Positions 33,617 through 43,782 are shown, numbered from the stretch's first letter. The stretch: DNA of 64,000 bases from Leptolyngbya sp. FACHB-60 (GCF_014695775.1 NZ_JACJOX010000023.1:1-64000), one strand, 5' to 3'. Notes: generated by a model from the letters alone, not told the origin. Numbers and translations are program-made.

Positions 33617-34552
33617 TTATGCCGTGGCCGTATGTAATTGATCAGCAAGCTTGGCAATTTGGTCGCCCATGGCGAGCTGTTTAAGCCAAGACGTGGGTAT
33701 GCCCGATTCTCCGTAATAGGCTCCTGCTACTTGACCACAAATAGCGGCTGTTGTGTCGGCATCATCGCCAAGATTGATCGCCGCAAGAATGGCCTGTTCG
33801 TAATTTTCCGTTGTCCAAAAACACCACAGTGCTGCTTCTAGGCTATTCACGACATATCCTGTGCCCCGAATCTCATCGATTCGCTTGTTTTGATACGTTC
33901 CATCGGCAATGGATTGAATGGCGGGAGATGGAATTGTCTCTAGGTTGTCCAAGAGGATTTCGGTTTTGTTAGCGCCTGAGAGCGCTCGGAACAGCACATT
34001 TCCAAACAGCCGACTGGCATCAATACATTCTGGTGCCCCATGGGTTGTGCGAGAACTCTCGCCTGAAAACTGGATGGCGCGATCGCGATCGGGAAAATAA
34101 AACATGGGGATAGGGGCAAGTCTCATTAGGCAACCATTGCCAGCAGAGCGTGCATGGGTAGAACCGCTGAACGGATTGCCGGAAGTTTTGTATTGAGACA
34201 GCGCTTGATTGACGGTGTTGCCAATATCAAAACAGTCGCCGGTGCTGCTGAGATAACCGTCGTCGCGCCAATCACAGTAGCGGTTCATTTGATCTGTGGC
34301 ATCGAAGGCACCGACCTCGACCAGGCTGGTGGCCAGGCACAGGGCCATAGAGGTATCGTCGGTCCACTGACCGGGCTTGAGGTTGAAAGGGCCACCGCCA
34401 ACCATGTCTGTTACAGGCGGAAATGACCCGCGACGCTGAAATTCGACCGTGGTGCCGACGGCGTCACCGATAGCTAGCCCTAACAGACAGCCTCGAAATC
34501 GCTCTGATGAACTCAATTGTGGGGTAACCCAGCGGGCCTGGCTGTCACTCAT
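33617..34552 (-). CDS. ADP-ribosylglycohydrolase (DraG-like)
   Basis: 311 residues, whole length for the family. Di-metal (Mg/Mn) site residues are intact: TDDTSM near residue 64 and LGDDADTTAAI near residue 263; FRGCLLGLAIGDAVG is the N-terminal signature. Such enzymes remove ADP-ribose from proteins or small molecules. No nitrogenase regulation gene is near, so the target is unknown. The start overlaps the end of cbiT by 8 bp, meaning the two are co-translated. Confidence 0.92.
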   Translation of the reverse strand: MSDSQARWVTPQLSSSERFRGCLLGLAIGDAVGTTVEFQRRGSFPPVTDMVGGGPFNLKPGQWTDDTSMALCLATSLVEVGAFDATDQMNRYCDWRDDGYLSSTGDCFDIGNTVNQALSQYKTSGNPFSGSTHARSAGNGCLMRLAPIPMFYFPDRDRAIQFSGESSRTTHGAPECIDASRLFGNVLFRALSGANKTEILLDNLETIPSPAIQSIADGTYQNKRIDEIRGTGYVVNSLEAALWCFWTTENYEQAILAAINLGDDADTTAAICGQVAGAYYGESGIPTSWLKQLAMGDQIAKLADQLHTATA

Positions 34553-35144
34553 ATTTTTCGCCGCTGAGAATGAAGATCGGGTCTACCGCCGTAAACACCT
34601 GGTAGTTGCCCTTGGTCTCTAGCCGGTTGACGGCGGGTTGGGCGGCTTCAATATTGCGTACCCGCAGGTGGGCAAAGGTCTCAGACACCACGTACAGAGT
34701 TTCGAGGTTGCCCGCTGTCACCACTACTCGCCCCAGCGACGGCAGGTAGTCCCAGGCGGTCAGCAGAATCTCTTTGAGGTTGCGCCCGCCTTCGACAAAA
34801 ATGCAGTCGGGGTGGTGGGGCAGCTCGCTCAGGCAGCCGGGGGCGCTGCCCTGAATGACTTGAATGTTGGAGAGGCCGAAGCGATCGCAGTTGTGCCGAA
34901 TCAAATCGGCCACATCCTCATCGCGCTCAACCGCCACCACCTTGCCGCCGGGAATCATCAGTGCCGCTTCGATCGCCAGGGTACCGGTGCCTGCGCCAAT
35001 ATCCCACAGTACATCCTTGGGCTTAAGCCGCAGGTAGCCCAGCAGCAGCAGCCGCACCTCCCGACAGCTGAGGGGAATGCCGGGCAGCTGCTCGAACAGG
35101 TGGTCAGGAATGCCGGGGGTGGCGTAGGGCCAGAGTTTCGCCAT
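34545..35144 (-). CDS. cbiT: Cobalt-precorrin-6B C15-methyltransferase (decarboxylating) CbiT
   Basis: 199 residues. SAM-binding class I methyltransferase with GAGTGTLAIEAA (motif I), AVERDEDVADLIRHN (motif II acidic Asp) and FVEGGRNLKEIL. C-terminal SxxxNR-like NRLETKGNYQVF fits CbiT/CobL-C. It methylates C15 and decarboxylates in cobalamin ring synthesis. It lacks the fused CbiE part, so it is a stand-alone CbiT; no other cobalamin gene is in the window. Confidence 0.9.
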   Translation of the reverse strand: MAKLWPYATPGIPDHLFEQLPGIPLSCREVRLLLLGYLRLKPKDVLWDIGAGTGTLAIEAALMIPGGKVVAVERDEDVADLIRHNCDRFGLSNIQVIQGSAPGCLSELPHHPDCIFVEGGRNLKEILLTAWDYLPSLGRVVVTAGNLETLYVVSETFAHLRVRNIEAAQPAVNRLETKGNYQVFTAVDPIFILSGEKYE

Positions 35145-35280
35145 AGAATTGCCGGGAGTAGGGCTGGTTCTATTCTAGGTTGAGTGCCCAGAGCGGACGA
35201 TGTACTCCAACCTTCCCGACTGCGAAGGGCTGCTCCAGCATCATGATTTTGGTCAATATCATCATAATCAGTTCTTCACC

Positions 35281-35742
35281 ATGAAAGATTCAGAAATACT
35301 GCGATTGAACGAATCTGCTCTTCGACTAAACAATAGTCATTTTGATTGGCAGACCGCCTTAGAAAACGCAGAATCCGATGCTGCCGTAGGGATTCGCCAC
35401 GCTGCATTATCTGGCGATGCCGCCTGTCGTATTCATGTGGCCGCCATTCCTCATCACGTTGGCTGCCACTTCCACAAAATTGGCGATGAAACCTACGAAA
35501 TTGTTCAAGGCATGGGCACCTTGCATTTTGGCGAAGTAACCTCTACCAATGGCGTACACAGCGTCAACTGGGAGCCTCCGTTCAACGTTTCTACTGGCGA
35601 TCGCTTTGTCATCCCAGAAGGCTACGCCCATCAGCTCCAAAAGCGCGGTAGCGAAGCCCTCTCCATCCTCTTTGCCTGCCCCGACTCTCACTTAGATGAC
35701 GAAGGCGATCGCCATCACTTAGCAGATTCCCCCAATTTGTAG
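35281..35742 (+). CDS. Cupin-domain protein
   Basis: 153 residues from the ATG at 35281. Cupin motif 1 HVGCHFHKIGDETYEIVQGMG (two His and a Glu ligand) and motif 2 GDRFVIPEGYAHQLQKRG (His ligand) are intact, so a metal site is likely. Small-molecule epimerase, dioxygenase or binding protein; not resolvable. Monocistronic, followed by 142 bp before the thioesterase. Confidence 0.82.
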   Translation: MKDSEILRLNESALRLNNSHFDWQTALENAESDAAVGIRHAALSGDAACRIHVAAIPHHVGCHFHKIGDETYEIVQGMGTLHFGEVTSTNGVHSVNWEPPFNVSTGDRFVIPEGYAHQLQKRGSEALSILFACPDSHLDDEGDRHHLADSPNL

Positions 35743-35884
35743 GGTTGCCCCGACCAAGCATTTCACATAGCCATACAGAGGTTTATCGATGTGCTAGCCG
35801 AACCGTAACTCAATGCCAGAGCCGTATGGTTAACACTTCGGTTCACCCACCCCACCCCGGCTCTCTCACCGATTTGGCTACTGC

Positions 35885-36307
35885 ATGAAACGCTTCTACC
35901 ACCACGAATTTGTTGTGCCGATGGAGGTTGTGGACGGCAACGGCCATGTCAACAACGTCGCCTACGTGCAGTGGATGCAGGACATCGCGATCGCCCACGC
36001 CACCAGCGTCGGTTGCACCGCTGAGACTCAAGTTCTGGGGGCCACCTGGGTAGCAAGGTCGCACCAAATCACCTACCTGCGCCCGGCCTTTGGGGGCGAT
36101 CGCCTGCGCCTCACCACCTGGATCACTACCCTGCGCAAAGCCCGCAGCACCCGCCAGTACAAATTTTTGCGCCTCAGCGACGACACCGTGCTGGCCACCG
36201 GCGCGACCGAATGGGTGTTTGTCGATGCCGTGAGCCATCGCCCCCGCACCATTCCCGCCTCGGTATCAGGCTGCTTTGAACTAGTGCCCGCAACAGAAGA
36301 TCTCTAA
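35885..36307 (+). CDS. Acyl-CoA thioesterase, 4HBT/hot-dog fold
   Basis: 140 residues. Hot-dog fold of the 4-hydroxybenzoyl-CoA thioesterase family: VDGNGHVNNVAYVQWMQDIA has the Asn/His-containing active-site loop, where the usual catalytic Asp of 4HBT (Y-x-D-x-D-x-x-G-H) is replaced by V-D-G-N-G-H with the Asp one turn earlier. Hydrolyses acyl-CoA thioesters; could be the YbgC-like or DHNA-CoA thioesterase type. Neighbouring genes give no hint. Confidence 0.85.
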   Translation: MKRFYHHEFVVPMEVVDGNGHVNNVAYVQWMQDIAIAHATSVGCTAETQVLGATWVARSHQITYLRPAFGGDRLRLTTWITTLRKARSTRQYKFLRLSDDTVLATGATEWVFVDAVSHRPRTIPASVSGCFELVPATEDL

Positions 36308-36321
36308 ATCTAAACGTATGA

Positions 36322-37431
36322 CTACCGTAGCCGCTGTTTGAGCCAAAAATCGAGCAGCGGTAGCGCAATTCGGTAGCCAAACTGAGGGCCATAGATCAAG
36401 CCCTTTTGCTCCAGGCTGGTGAGTGCTCCCTGCAAGCCGCCACCCCGCGAGAGCTGATGTTTCTTGATATAGGCGTTGGACTGGGGACTGTCGGTGGGGT
36501 CGAGGGCCAGGCTTTCGAGCACACGGGCCTGGGTGGGGGGCAGCAGCAGCAGCAGGGCTTCAAAGACAACCGCCATATCCTGCGCCAGGCCCAGCATGGT
36601 GCTGTGCACCTGGTGCGACTGAATTAGCTCTGGGGTAGGTGAGGCGATCGCATTGCAGTTTAGCCACAGGCGCTGGGCCAGGGTAATGGCATCTTTCATG
36701 TGGCCCTGCGCGTAGCTGAGAAATAGCTCTAGGGCCTGGCTGTCAGGATCAAACTTGAGGCCTGCCGTGGCCATAGTACTAATCACCCAGGGTTGCAGGT
36801 CGCGATCGCTGAGGGGCGTTAGCGATATCACCGGCAGCTGGCTAGCGGTCATCCAGGGTTCGGCCACCGTGGCCACCAGGGCGTAGCTCACCCGGCTCTG
36901 GCACTCAATCTCCCGGCGCAGATGACTTTCCCACTTACCCTGACGATCCCATGAGCGAATGTGCGGAAAGTTGTGAAACACAATGACCACCTGGCAGTTT
37001 AGCCACTCTGCCAGGTGCTGCGGTAGCGCCAGCAACCCTTCAAACAGAGACCACTCTTTACCAGGAGTTTTAGGCCAGACCAGCTGCGCCTGGGGGGCCA
37101 GGCTCTGATCAAGGGTCAGCGGCTGCTCTAGGCTCCACTGCTGAATTTTGGCGATTTCTTCCGGTGCCCCAAAGGTGTTGATCAAGCCATCAGCTAAAAA
37201 GCGGAGAAACTGGCCCGCATTGCGGCAGCGCAGAAAGTCAATTTCTAGACAGCGAGCACCGACCTGCTGGGCTGCATTCCAAATCAGCGTGCGCCGCCCA
37301 ATGCCCGGCACACCGGTAATGACAAAATCACTATCCTGGCGGAGCAGGGTGCAGACCTGCTGCATCTCGTTTTCACGAAAAATTAGCGACTGGGGCACAA
37401 CGGGACTAAGCATTAAATTTTGCGTCTGCAC
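36322..37431 (-). CDS. AAA/STAND-type ATPase-like protein with C-terminal winged helix
   Basis: 369 residues. N-terminal P-loop region reads GVPGIGRRTL, so the Walker A lysine is replaced by Arg and the following residue is Arg not Thr; the Walker B-like CQVVIVFHNFPHIR follows. The C-terminal ~70 residues (AYIKKHQLSRGGGLQGALTSLEQKGLIY) look like a winged helix. ATP hydrolysis may be lost or altered. Divergent from the Ca2+-ATPase gene across 76 bp, so the pair may share a regulatory region. Confidence 0.75.
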   Translation of the reverse strand: MQTQNLMLSPVVPQSLIFRENEMQQVCTLLRQDSDFVITGVPGIGRRTLIWNAAQQVGARCLEIDFLRCRNAGQFLRFLADGLINTFGAPEEIAKIQQWSLEQPLTLDQSLAPQAQLVWPKTPGKEWSLFEGLLALPQHLAEWLNCQVVIVFHNFPHIRSWDRQGKWESHLRREIECQSRVSYALVATVAEPWMTASQLPVISLTPLSDRDLQPWVISTMATAGLKFDPDSQALELFLSYAQGHMKDAITLAQRLWLNCNAIASPTPELIQSHQVHSTMLGLAQDMAVVFEALLLLLPPTQARVLESLALDPTDSPQSNAYIKKHQLSRGGGLQGALTSLEQKGLIYGPQFGYRIALPLLDFWLKQRLR

Positions 37432-37507
37432 TATTTTTTGGTGCTATAAAGTTTATCTATGCACTATTTAATAGTGGCATCCACGCTCTGGAGGTTAAAT
37501 AGCACCT

Positions 37508-40354
37508 GTGGTTCACAGTACACGTTCTAGCTCTGATGTGGGCGATCTGCCGCGCCCCGCGTCTAACCAATGGCACACCCTCAGCCCCGAGCGGGCGATC
37601 GCGCTGTTAGAGAGCAGCCTCGAGGGGCTTAGCCCCAGCGAAGCCGAGCACCGCCAGCAGGTCTACGGCCCCAACGAGCTTCAGGAGGGGGCCACCCGCA
37701 GCCCCTGGGAAATTTTGTGGGATCAGTTCAAAAACATCATGCTGCTGATGTTGATCGCCGTGGCCCTGGTGTCGCTGGTGCTCGATCTGCGCGAGGGCGG
37801 CTTTCCTAAAGATGCGATCGCGATTTTTGCCATTGTGATACTCAACGGCGTTTTGGGCTACCTGCAAGAGAGTAAAGCCGAAAAAGCCCTGGCTGCCCTC
37901 AAGAACATGACCTCCCCCCGGGTGCGCACCGTTCGCCAGGGCCAGGAACAAGAAATTGACGCCAAAGCCCTGGTGCCGGGCGATGTGGTGCTGCTAGAGG
38001 CGGGGGTGCAGGTGCCCGCCGATGGTCGTCTGCTCAGTGCCGCCAATTTGCAGGTGCGCGAAGCCGCCCTGACTGGCGAAGCCGAGGCGGTGATCAAGCA
38101 GCCTGAGCTGCTTTTAGAGGAAGAGTCTGCCCTGGGCGATCGCCTCAACCTGGTCTACCAAGGCACCGAGGTTCTCCAAGGACGCGGCACCGTGCTGGTC
38201 ACCCAAACAGGGATGACCACCGAGCTGGGCCGCATCGCCACCCTGATTCAGTCGGTGGAAACTGAGCCTACGCCCCTCCAGCAGCGCATGGCGCAATTGG
38301 GCAATGTGCTAGTGACGGGGTCACTGGTGCTGGTTGCCCTAGTGGTGGTGGCCGGGTTGCTGCGCACGGGCGACCTCAGCCTGTTCGATGAGCTGCTAGA
38401 AGTCTCCCTCAGCATGGCGGTCGCCGTAGTGCCAGAAGGTCTACCCGCCGTCATCACCGTTACCTTGGCCTTGGGTACCCAGCGCATGGTGCGCCGCCAC
38501 GCCCTAATTCGCAAACTACCGGCGGTAGAAACCCTGGGCTCGGTCACCACCATCTGCTCTGACAAAACCGGCACCCTGACCCAAAACAAAATGGTGGTGC
38601 AGCAGGTCAAGACCGTGGCTCACCAGTACGAGGTCACAGGCGAAGGCTACGCTCCGGTAGGCAACCTTTTAGAGAATGGGGCAGCGATCGCCCCCCAGTC
38701 CGACTCCGCTCTCCAGGCATTGCTAATGGCCTGCGCCCTGTGCAACGACGCTACCCTCAACCAGTCCGGCAGCATTTGGACCCTGCTGGGCGATCCCACC
38801 GAGGGAGCCCTGTTGGCCGTGGCAGGCAAAGGGGGCTTTGATCAAGCGAAACTGGGTCAACAGAGTGATCGCATTGGCGAAGTGTCCTTTACCTCAGAGC
38901 GCAAGCGCATGAGCGTCGTGGTGCAGGCCCATAGCGATGCCGTCTGGCCCCTGCCTCCCCAGGTGATGTTCACCAAAGGCTCCGCCGAACTGGTGCTAGA
39001 GCGCTGTGGCACTAGCCAAGGCGAGGGGCAGCCTGTGCTGCTCACCGAGGCTCAGCGGCAGGCTATTTTGGCCCACAACGACGCTATGGCCTCCAGTGGC
39101 TTGCGGGTGCTGGGCTTTGCCATGAAGCCGACAAACGTCGTAGCTAATCCCAACGCCAACCTAGAGCCCGAGGAGCAAAACCTGATCTGGCTGGGCCTCG
39201 TGGGCATGCTAGATGCCCCACGGCCTGAAGTGCGTGCCGCCGTGGTCGACTGTCGGCGGGCCGGCATTCGACCGGTGATGATTACGGGTGATCACCCGCT
39301 GACCGCTAAGGCGATCGCTGAAACCCTCGGCATTGCCCAACCCGGCGACACCATTATGACCGGGCGCGAGCTGAGCCACCTTTCCCCAGAGGAACTGGAG
39401 CGCACCGTTCCCCACGTCAGCGTCTACGCCCGCGTGGCCCCCGAGCACAAGCTTCGCATCGTGCAGGCGCTGCAAAAACAGGGCGAATTTGTCGCTATGA
39501 CGGGCGACGGCGTCAACGATGCCCCTGCCCTCAAGCAGGCCGACATCGGCATTGCCATGGGCATTACCGGCACCGACGTCAGCAAAGAAGCCAGCGACAT
39601 GGTGCTGCTCGACGACAACTTTGCCACGATTGTCGCCGCCACCGAAGAAGGCCGCGTGGTCTACGACAACATTCGCCGCTTTATTAAATACATTCTGGGC
39701 AGCAACATTGGCGAAGTGCTCACTATTGCCGCTGCCCCCATCATGGGCCTGGGTGGCGTGCCGCTCTCGCCCCTGCAAATTCTGTGGATGAACCTAGTCA
39801 CCGACGGCGTGCCTGCCCTGGCCCTGGCCATGGAACCTGCCGAACCCGACGTGATGGAACGGCCGCCCCACAATCCGCGAGAAAGCATCTTTGCTCGCGG
39901 CCTTGGGTCATACATGGTGCGGGTGGGCATCGTGCTAGCGGTGCTGACGATTGGTCTGATGGGCTGGGCCTACCGCTATACCACGGCCCCTGGTTATCCC
40001 GGTCATCCTGACACCTGGAAGACGATGGTCTTCACCACCCTCTGCCTAGCCCAAATGGGTCATGCCCTCGCGGCCCGCTCAGACACACGCTTAACAGTTC
40101 AGCTCAATCCTTTGTCGAATCCTTACATCTGGGGTGCGGTTTTACTCACCACCGGCCTGCAAGTGTTGTTACTGTACGTTCCAGTCCTGGCGCAATTTTT
40201 TGGACTTCATCCCTTGTCAGCCGCAGAACTGGCGATTTGCTTTGGATTTAGTGCCCTGATGTTTGCCTGGCTAGAAATCGAGAAACTGGTGATTCAACTG
40301 GCGCTACGGCGCAAGCGGCCGGGTCTGCCCAATGGGTCTAAACATGTGCTTTAA
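37508..40354 (+). CDS. P-type Ca2+-transporting ATPase (PacL/SERCA-like)
   Basis: 948 residues. GTG start with GGAGG 13 bases upstream. P2A-type pump: cation ATPase N-terminus, E1-E2 actuator loop with [10 protein letters not shown]4 PEGLP ([12 protein letters not shown]), phospho-Asp at D352 in [17 protein letters not shown] hinge near residue 664, and six C-terminal membrane helices. PacL-type pumps export Ca2+ (other P2A members move Mn2+ or Na+). The PEGLP and overall layout support Ca2+, but the ion is not proved. ExoD-like gene follows after 23 bp. Confidence 0.93.
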   Translation: MVHSTRSSSDVGDLPRPASNQWHTLSPERAIALLESSLEGLSPSEAEHRQQVYGPNELQEGATRSPWEILWDQFKNIMLLMLIAVALVSLVLDLREGGFPKDAIAIFAIVILNGVLGYLQESKAEKALAALKNMTSPRVRTVRQGQEQEIDAKALVPGDVVLLEAGVQVPADGRLLSAANLQVREAALTGEAEAVIKQPELLLEEESALGDRLNLVYQGTEVLQGRGTVLVTQTGMTTELGRIATLIQSVETEPTPLQQRMAQLGNVLVTGSLVLVALVVVAGLLRTGDLSLFDELLEVSLSMAVAVVPEGLPAVITVTLALGTQRMVRRHALIRKLPAVETLGSVTTICSDKTGTLTQNKMVVQQVKTVAHQYEVTGEGYAPVGNLLENGAAIAPQSDSALQALLMACALCNDATLNQSGSIWTLLGDPTEGALLAVAGKGGFDQAKLGQQSDRIGEVSFTSERKRMSVVVQAHSDAVWPLPPQVMFTKGSAELVLERCGTSQGEGQPVLLTEAQRQAILAHNDAMASSGLRVLGFAMKPTNVVANPNANLEPEEQNLIWLGLVGMLDAPRPEVRAAVVDCRRAGIRPVMITGDHPLTAKAIAETLGIAQPGDTIMTGRELSHLSPEELERTVPHVSVYARVAPEHKLRIVQALQKQGEFVAMTGDGVNDAPALKQADIGIAMGITGTDVSKEASDMVLLDDNFATIVAATEEGRVVYDNIRRFIKYILGSNIGEVLTIAAAPIMGLGGVPLSPLQILWMNLVTDGVPALALAMEPAEPDVMERPPHNPRESIFARGLGSYMVRVGIVLAVLTIGLMGWAYRYTTAPGYPGHPDTWKTMVFTTLCLAQMGHALAARSDTRLTVQLNPLSNPYIWGAVLLTTGLQVLLLYVPVLAQFFGLHPLSAAELAICFGFSALMFAWLEIEKLVIQLALRRKRPGLPNGSKHVL

Positions 40355-40377
40355 TCCCACCCAATTTCCTCACCCCT

Positions 40378-41001
40378 ATGGATTCTGACTCTCCTCAACC
40401 CCGCTTTTCTCAGGAAATCAAGGCCTTGCTAGAGCGCATAGCCGAGCAGCCGCTGACCCTCTCCCACGTGCTCAACGAAACCGCTGAGCGGGGCTTTTCT
40501 CTGGTCATTGGGCTACTGGTGCTACCGTTTTTGTTCCCGATGCCACCGGGGTTCACTACCATTTTGGGGTCGGCCTGTCTGCTGCTGTCGCTGCAGATGG
40601 CAGTGGGGCGGCGATCGCCCTGGCTACCCCGGCGAGTGGCCAAGTTTCAGTTTCCGTCGGTGCTGGCCAAAACGGTGCTGAGCAACCTCAAGCGGGTGAC
40701 CCGCCTCACCGAGCGGTTTGTGCGGCCCCGCCTGCCGGGGCTAGCAAACAACCCTTCGGTCTGGCACATTAACGGTGTCTGCATCAGCTGGCTGACGCTG
40801 CTGCTGATGAGCCCGATCCCCATGACCAATCCCATCCCCACGGTTGGCATTTTGATCTTTGTGGTGGCCACCCTCGAAGCCGATGGGGTGATGATGATTT
40901 TGGGTTACGTGGCCACAGGGTTGATCACCAGTACGTTTGGTCTGGCGGGCTATTTGCTGTGGCGATCGCCCGAACTGCTTCAAAACTGGTTCCAACGATA
41001 G
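40378..41001 (+). CDS. ExoD-family membrane protein
   Basis: 207 residues with four or so hydrophobic segments and the ExoD/EPS-biosynthesis motif GFSLVIGLLVLPFLFPMPPG, then LSLQMAVGRRSPWLPRR. ExoD family proteins are linked to exopolysaccharide and alkaline or acid tolerance; mechanism unknown. It lies 23 bp after the Ca2+-ATPase gene and is probably co-transcribed, which may tie it to cation stress. Confidence 0.9.
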   Translation: MDSDSPQPRFSQEIKALLERIAEQPLTLSHVLNETAERGFSLVIGLLVLPFLFPMPPGFTTILGSACLLLSLQMAVGRRSPWLPRRVAKFQFPSVLAKTVLSNLKRVTRLTERFVRPRLPGLANNPSVWHINGVCISWLTLLLMSPIPMTNPIPTVGILIFVVATLEADGVMMILGYVATGLITSTFGLAGYLLWRSPELLQNWFQR

Positions 41002-41182
41002 GATAGCGGTGGCTTTAACTTCGTTTAGCTGCCGACTGCCATAGGCCTCATGCTAAATCCTTCTTGGGTACGCCCGATTCAGAAGGGCGAATGCGATAGA
41101 GCCTCTGGCTCGGCTATGCCTACGTCCCTACGGTTTGGCCTTTTGGGAATCAGGATTATGTAATTCGGATTTGGTATCACAC

Positions 41183-41215
41183 AAAAAAGCCCTTTGGTAA
41201 CCAAAGGGCTTTTTT
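41183..41215. terminator. Bidirectional Rho-independent terminator
   Basis: A palindromic stem AGCCCTTTGG/CCAAAGGGCT flanked by A6 on the left and T6 on the right, so it can end both exoD-side plus transcripts and the minus-strand DUF1517 gene at 41242. Confidence 0.8.
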
Positions 41216-41241
41216 ACAGCGTGTGTGGGTCAAAAAGCAGT

Positions 41242-42186
41242 CTAAATCAGCTTCAAATCAGGGTACTGGGCAATCAGCTCATCGCCGCTGAGGGTTTCCC
41301 CCGACTGCTGAGGTGTCCAGAGGACTTCCACAGCCAGTAGGTTTTCGCCGGAGACCGCACCAATCTGGCTAAGAGCCTGGCGTAGGTCAGCAGAGGAGTA
41401 AATATCAGGCAGATCGAGCTTACCTTGGGTTGCCACAACCACCGTAGCGAGAATGTATTCGCCAGGAGCCTGGTCGGTATCGCCCGTCAGCAGAGCCTTA
41501 GGCTCGGCTTGAGTGAGCTGGTTGTTAACGTTAGACAGAGTTTCGGCGCTAAACCGGCTGCGGGCCGAGAGGGTATAGCGGTTAAACTCTTGCTCAGCAT
41601 TGAGCAGGCGAGTCTGCTTGTCTTCGCTAGTGGCGTAGGCCCAATAGTCGGGGTGGCGCAGCAGGGCCAGAGTAGTTTCTTGCAACAGCTTAGCTAGCCC
41701 TTGAGACGAGCCAGTGTCAGCAGTAGCCGCCAGGCGGTTAAGGTCATCCTGCAATTCACGAGCTTGGGCAAGTAGGCCGACCTGGAGTTTTGCTATGGCT
41801 ACCGGCGGGTTGTTGCCGCCAACAGGAGCGTCGTAGTCGTCCTCAGAGGTCGCACCCCGCAGGCCGCGTACCACCACATTAGCGATCGAAATGAAGATCA
41901 GCAGAGTAAACAACCCTCCAAATCCGCCGCCAATGCCAATGAAGGGAAACAAGAAGGGCATGCCAAAACCACCGCCAGGGTAGTAGCCGCCGCCACCACC
42001 AGGGGCATAGCTACGTGGGCTGGGGCTCATGCGCGGAGCCGGAGCGCGGAAGCTTCCGCCTCCCATGCGCCCGCCCGCTGCGGCCCAGGCACCATCGGCG
42101 GTGCCAAACACCAAAACCACGGCCAAGACCACGGCCATCAGCGGCTTCAAAAATGGCTTAAGGCGTTGAAAAAGTTGTTTAACCAT
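41242..42186 (-). CDS. DUF1517 membrane protein, Gly-rich
   Basis: 314 residues: N-terminal hydrophobic signal or anchor (LMAVVLAVVLVFGTADGAWA), a Gly/Pro/Arg-rich linker (about 36-75), a second membrane segment (LFTLLIFISIANVVV) and a soluble domain with VAIAKLQVGLLAQARELQDDLNRLA and SEDKQTRLLNAEQEFNRYTLSARSRFS, the DUF1517 core. Homologues in plants and cyanobacteria sit in thylakoid or chloroplast membranes; function unclear. Ends with the shared terminator at 41183-41215. Confidence 0.88.
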   Translation of the reverse strand: MVKQLFQRLKPFLKPLMAVVLAVVLVFGTADGAWAAAGGRMGGGSFRAPAPRMSPSPRSYAPGGGGGYYPGGGFGMPFLFPFIGIGGGFGGLFTLLIFISIANVVVRGLRGATSEDDYDAPVGGNNPPVAIAKLQVGLLAQARELQDDLNRLAATADTGSSQGLAKLLQETTLALLRHPDYWAYATSEDKQTRLLNAEQEFNRYTLSARSRFSAETLSNVNNQLTQAEPKALLTGDTDQAPGEYILATVVVATQGKLDLPDIYSSADLRQALSQIGAVSGENLLAVEVLWTPQQSGETLSGDELIAQYPDLKLI

Positions 42187-42289
42187 CGCGTAAAACCGGA
42201 GTGCTTTATGTCTTTAATGTAACGCGAACTGCTACTGCTGCCTGTTAAAAACAGGGCAAACTAACGGCGGAAACCCGTACCTAAAGCCC

Positions 42290-42514
42290 CTAACCGCCCC
42301 CAACAATGGTGACGATTTCTAGCCTGTCGTTAGGGTGCAGGTGAGTAGTTTCCCACAGCTGACGATGGAGAATCTCGCCGTTATACTCCACCGCTACCAG
42401 GCGAGGATTCATACCTAATGACTCTAAAAAATTGGGCAGCAGCGTACCAGGCGCGCAGGGCTGAGATTCGCCGTTAACGAGGAGATAGAAGTTGTCGGTG
42501 GTGGGGTCGGGCAT
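42290..42514 (-). CDS. thiS: Sulfur carrier protein ThiS
   Basis: 74 residues, ubiquitin-like fold, ending in the essential Gly-Gly (VGGG) that is thiocarboxylated to deliver sulfur for the thiazole of thiamine. Contains LVNGESQ at the start and VAVEYNGEILHR mid-way, both typical. Located 124 bp downstream of thiE on the same strand, separated by a heptamer repeat, so co-transcription is likely. Confidence 0.92.
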   Translation of the reverse strand: MPDPTTDNFYLLVNGESQPCAPGTLLPNFLESLGMNPRLVAVEYNGEILHRQLWETTHLHPNDRLEIVTIVGGG

Positions 42515-42524
42515 CGTGAAAGTT

Positions 42525-42559
42525 GGGTATCGGGTGTAGGGTTCAGGGTGTAGGGTTTA
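42525..42559. repeat. Heptamer tandem repeat, five units (GGGTnnn)
   Basis: Five successive 7-bp units: GGGTATC, GGGTGTA, GGGTTCA, GGGTGTA, GGGTTTA. This is the short tandemly repeated repetitive (STRR) type known in cyanobacterial intergenic DNA. It fills most of the thiS-thiE gap. Confidence 0.7.
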
Positions 42560-42638
42560 AGGACTTGTAGCAACCTTAGACCCTATACCTTGCACCTCAA
42601 CCCCATTATCTAGAACGGCCAATCAGCTTGGTAGCGGG

Positions 42639-43724
42639 TTAACTGACGGGGGCGGCGACGGTGTGAAAGGTGTGGCGGTGGTTAGTTTGGGCCGCAAAGT
42701 ATTGGGCAATCAGCGTGGGGTTTTCGGCTTCGATAATGGCTCGTACGATCGCCACGCGTTCAGCTCCAGCTTGCAACACGTCGCTCAAGTTTTCGGTATT
42801 GATGCCGCCGATCGCATACCAGGGCACGGTGGCGTGCTCGGCGGCGTAGCGCACGTAGTCGAGGCCAGCGGCGGCTTTGTCGGGCTTTGTTGGGGTGCTA
42901 TATACGGGGCCAACGCCGATGTAGTCGGCTCCTTCAGCGATCGCGCGCTGCATTTCGTCGGGGTTGGTGGTCGAGCGACCAATAATGCGCTGACTGCCCA
43001 ACAGCTGGCGGGCCGTGACGACGGGCAAGTCGGTCTGGCCCAGGTGCACGCCATCGGCGTCAACAGCCAGGGCCAGGTCAATGCGATCGTTGACTAAAAA
43101 CAGCGCGCCGTAGCGGTGGCACAGATCTTTAAGCTGTTGGGCCAAACCGAGCCGCAGGTAGTCGTCGGTGTGTTTGTCGCGGTACTGCACCAGAGCAACG
43201 CCGCCTTGCAGGGCGGCTTCGACGATGGGCAGCAGACGATCGCAAGGTGATGTCACTAGGTAAGTCAACCCCTGGCGCAGTCGCTGAAGCCGATGCCCAC
43301 CAAGAATTTCGCTCTCTAGCGTGTAAACCTGATAGCGCATAGCCTTAGACCCTGCTGCCAGGTCATCACGGTAAAGCTTGCCGTATTCTTCTAACGCCCG
43401 CAGAGCCTCTTGCACTCGGCAAAAGTTGGCTTGGAGCACCGCTGTGACGCTAGTGCGCTCGGCCTCCTGGGGGTGGGTGAGGGCAGTGCCGGGGTCGCCG
43501 GGGGTATCGCGACACAGGCGTAGCTCAGGGGCGTGCCACTGGGCCAGGGTTTGCCGCAGATGCTTAAGCTGCTCAGTTTGAGCTGAGTTGTTTAACCCAA
43601 AACGACACCATTCTTCGATGATGCGCAGCCCTTCGCGGGCGCGATCGAGATTGGCATCGAGAATGCGGTAAACGGCGGTATCAGCATGGGTGGATAGCAC
43701 TGGCAGCCCGGTCAACTCCGGCAT
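42639..43724 (-). CDS. thiE: Thiamine-phosphate synthase with N-terminal extension (cyanobacterial ThiE)
   Basis: 361 residues from the ATG at 43724 (MPELTGLPVL); an upstream Met at 43871 begins in unlikely sequence. The C-terminal ~200 residues are a ThiE TIM barrel (VQYRDK, FLVNDRIDLALAVDADGVHLGQ, DYIGVGPVYSTPTK, AIGGI); it joins HMP-PP and the thiazole to give thiamine phosphate. The N-terminal ~140 residues (RILDANLDRAREGLRIIEEWCRF, ANFCRVQEALRALEEY) are the helical extension typical of cyanobacterial enzymes. Confidence 0.92.
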   Translation of the reverse strand: MPELTGLPVLSTHADTAVYRILDANLDRAREGLRIIEEWCRFGLNNSAQTEQLKHLRQTLAQWHAPELRLCRDTPGDPGTALTHPQEAERTSVTAVLQANFCRVQEALRALEEYGKLYRDDLAAGSKAMRYQVYTLESEILGGHRLQRLRQGLTYLVTSPCDRLLPIVEAALQGGVALVQYRDKHTDDYLRLGLAQQLKDLCHRYGALFLVNDRIDLALAVDADGVHLGQTDLPVVTARQLLGSQRIIGRSTTNPDEMQRAIAEGADYIGVGPVYSTPTKPDKAAAGLDYVRYAAEHATVPWYAIGGINTENLSDVLQAGAERVAIVRAIIEAENPTLIAQYFAAQTNHRHTFHTVAAPVS

Positions 43725-43782
43725 GGAAACACTGGGGGCAAAGAACCTCCACATCCTACCAGGGAAGGGCCGGGCGAAGGCG

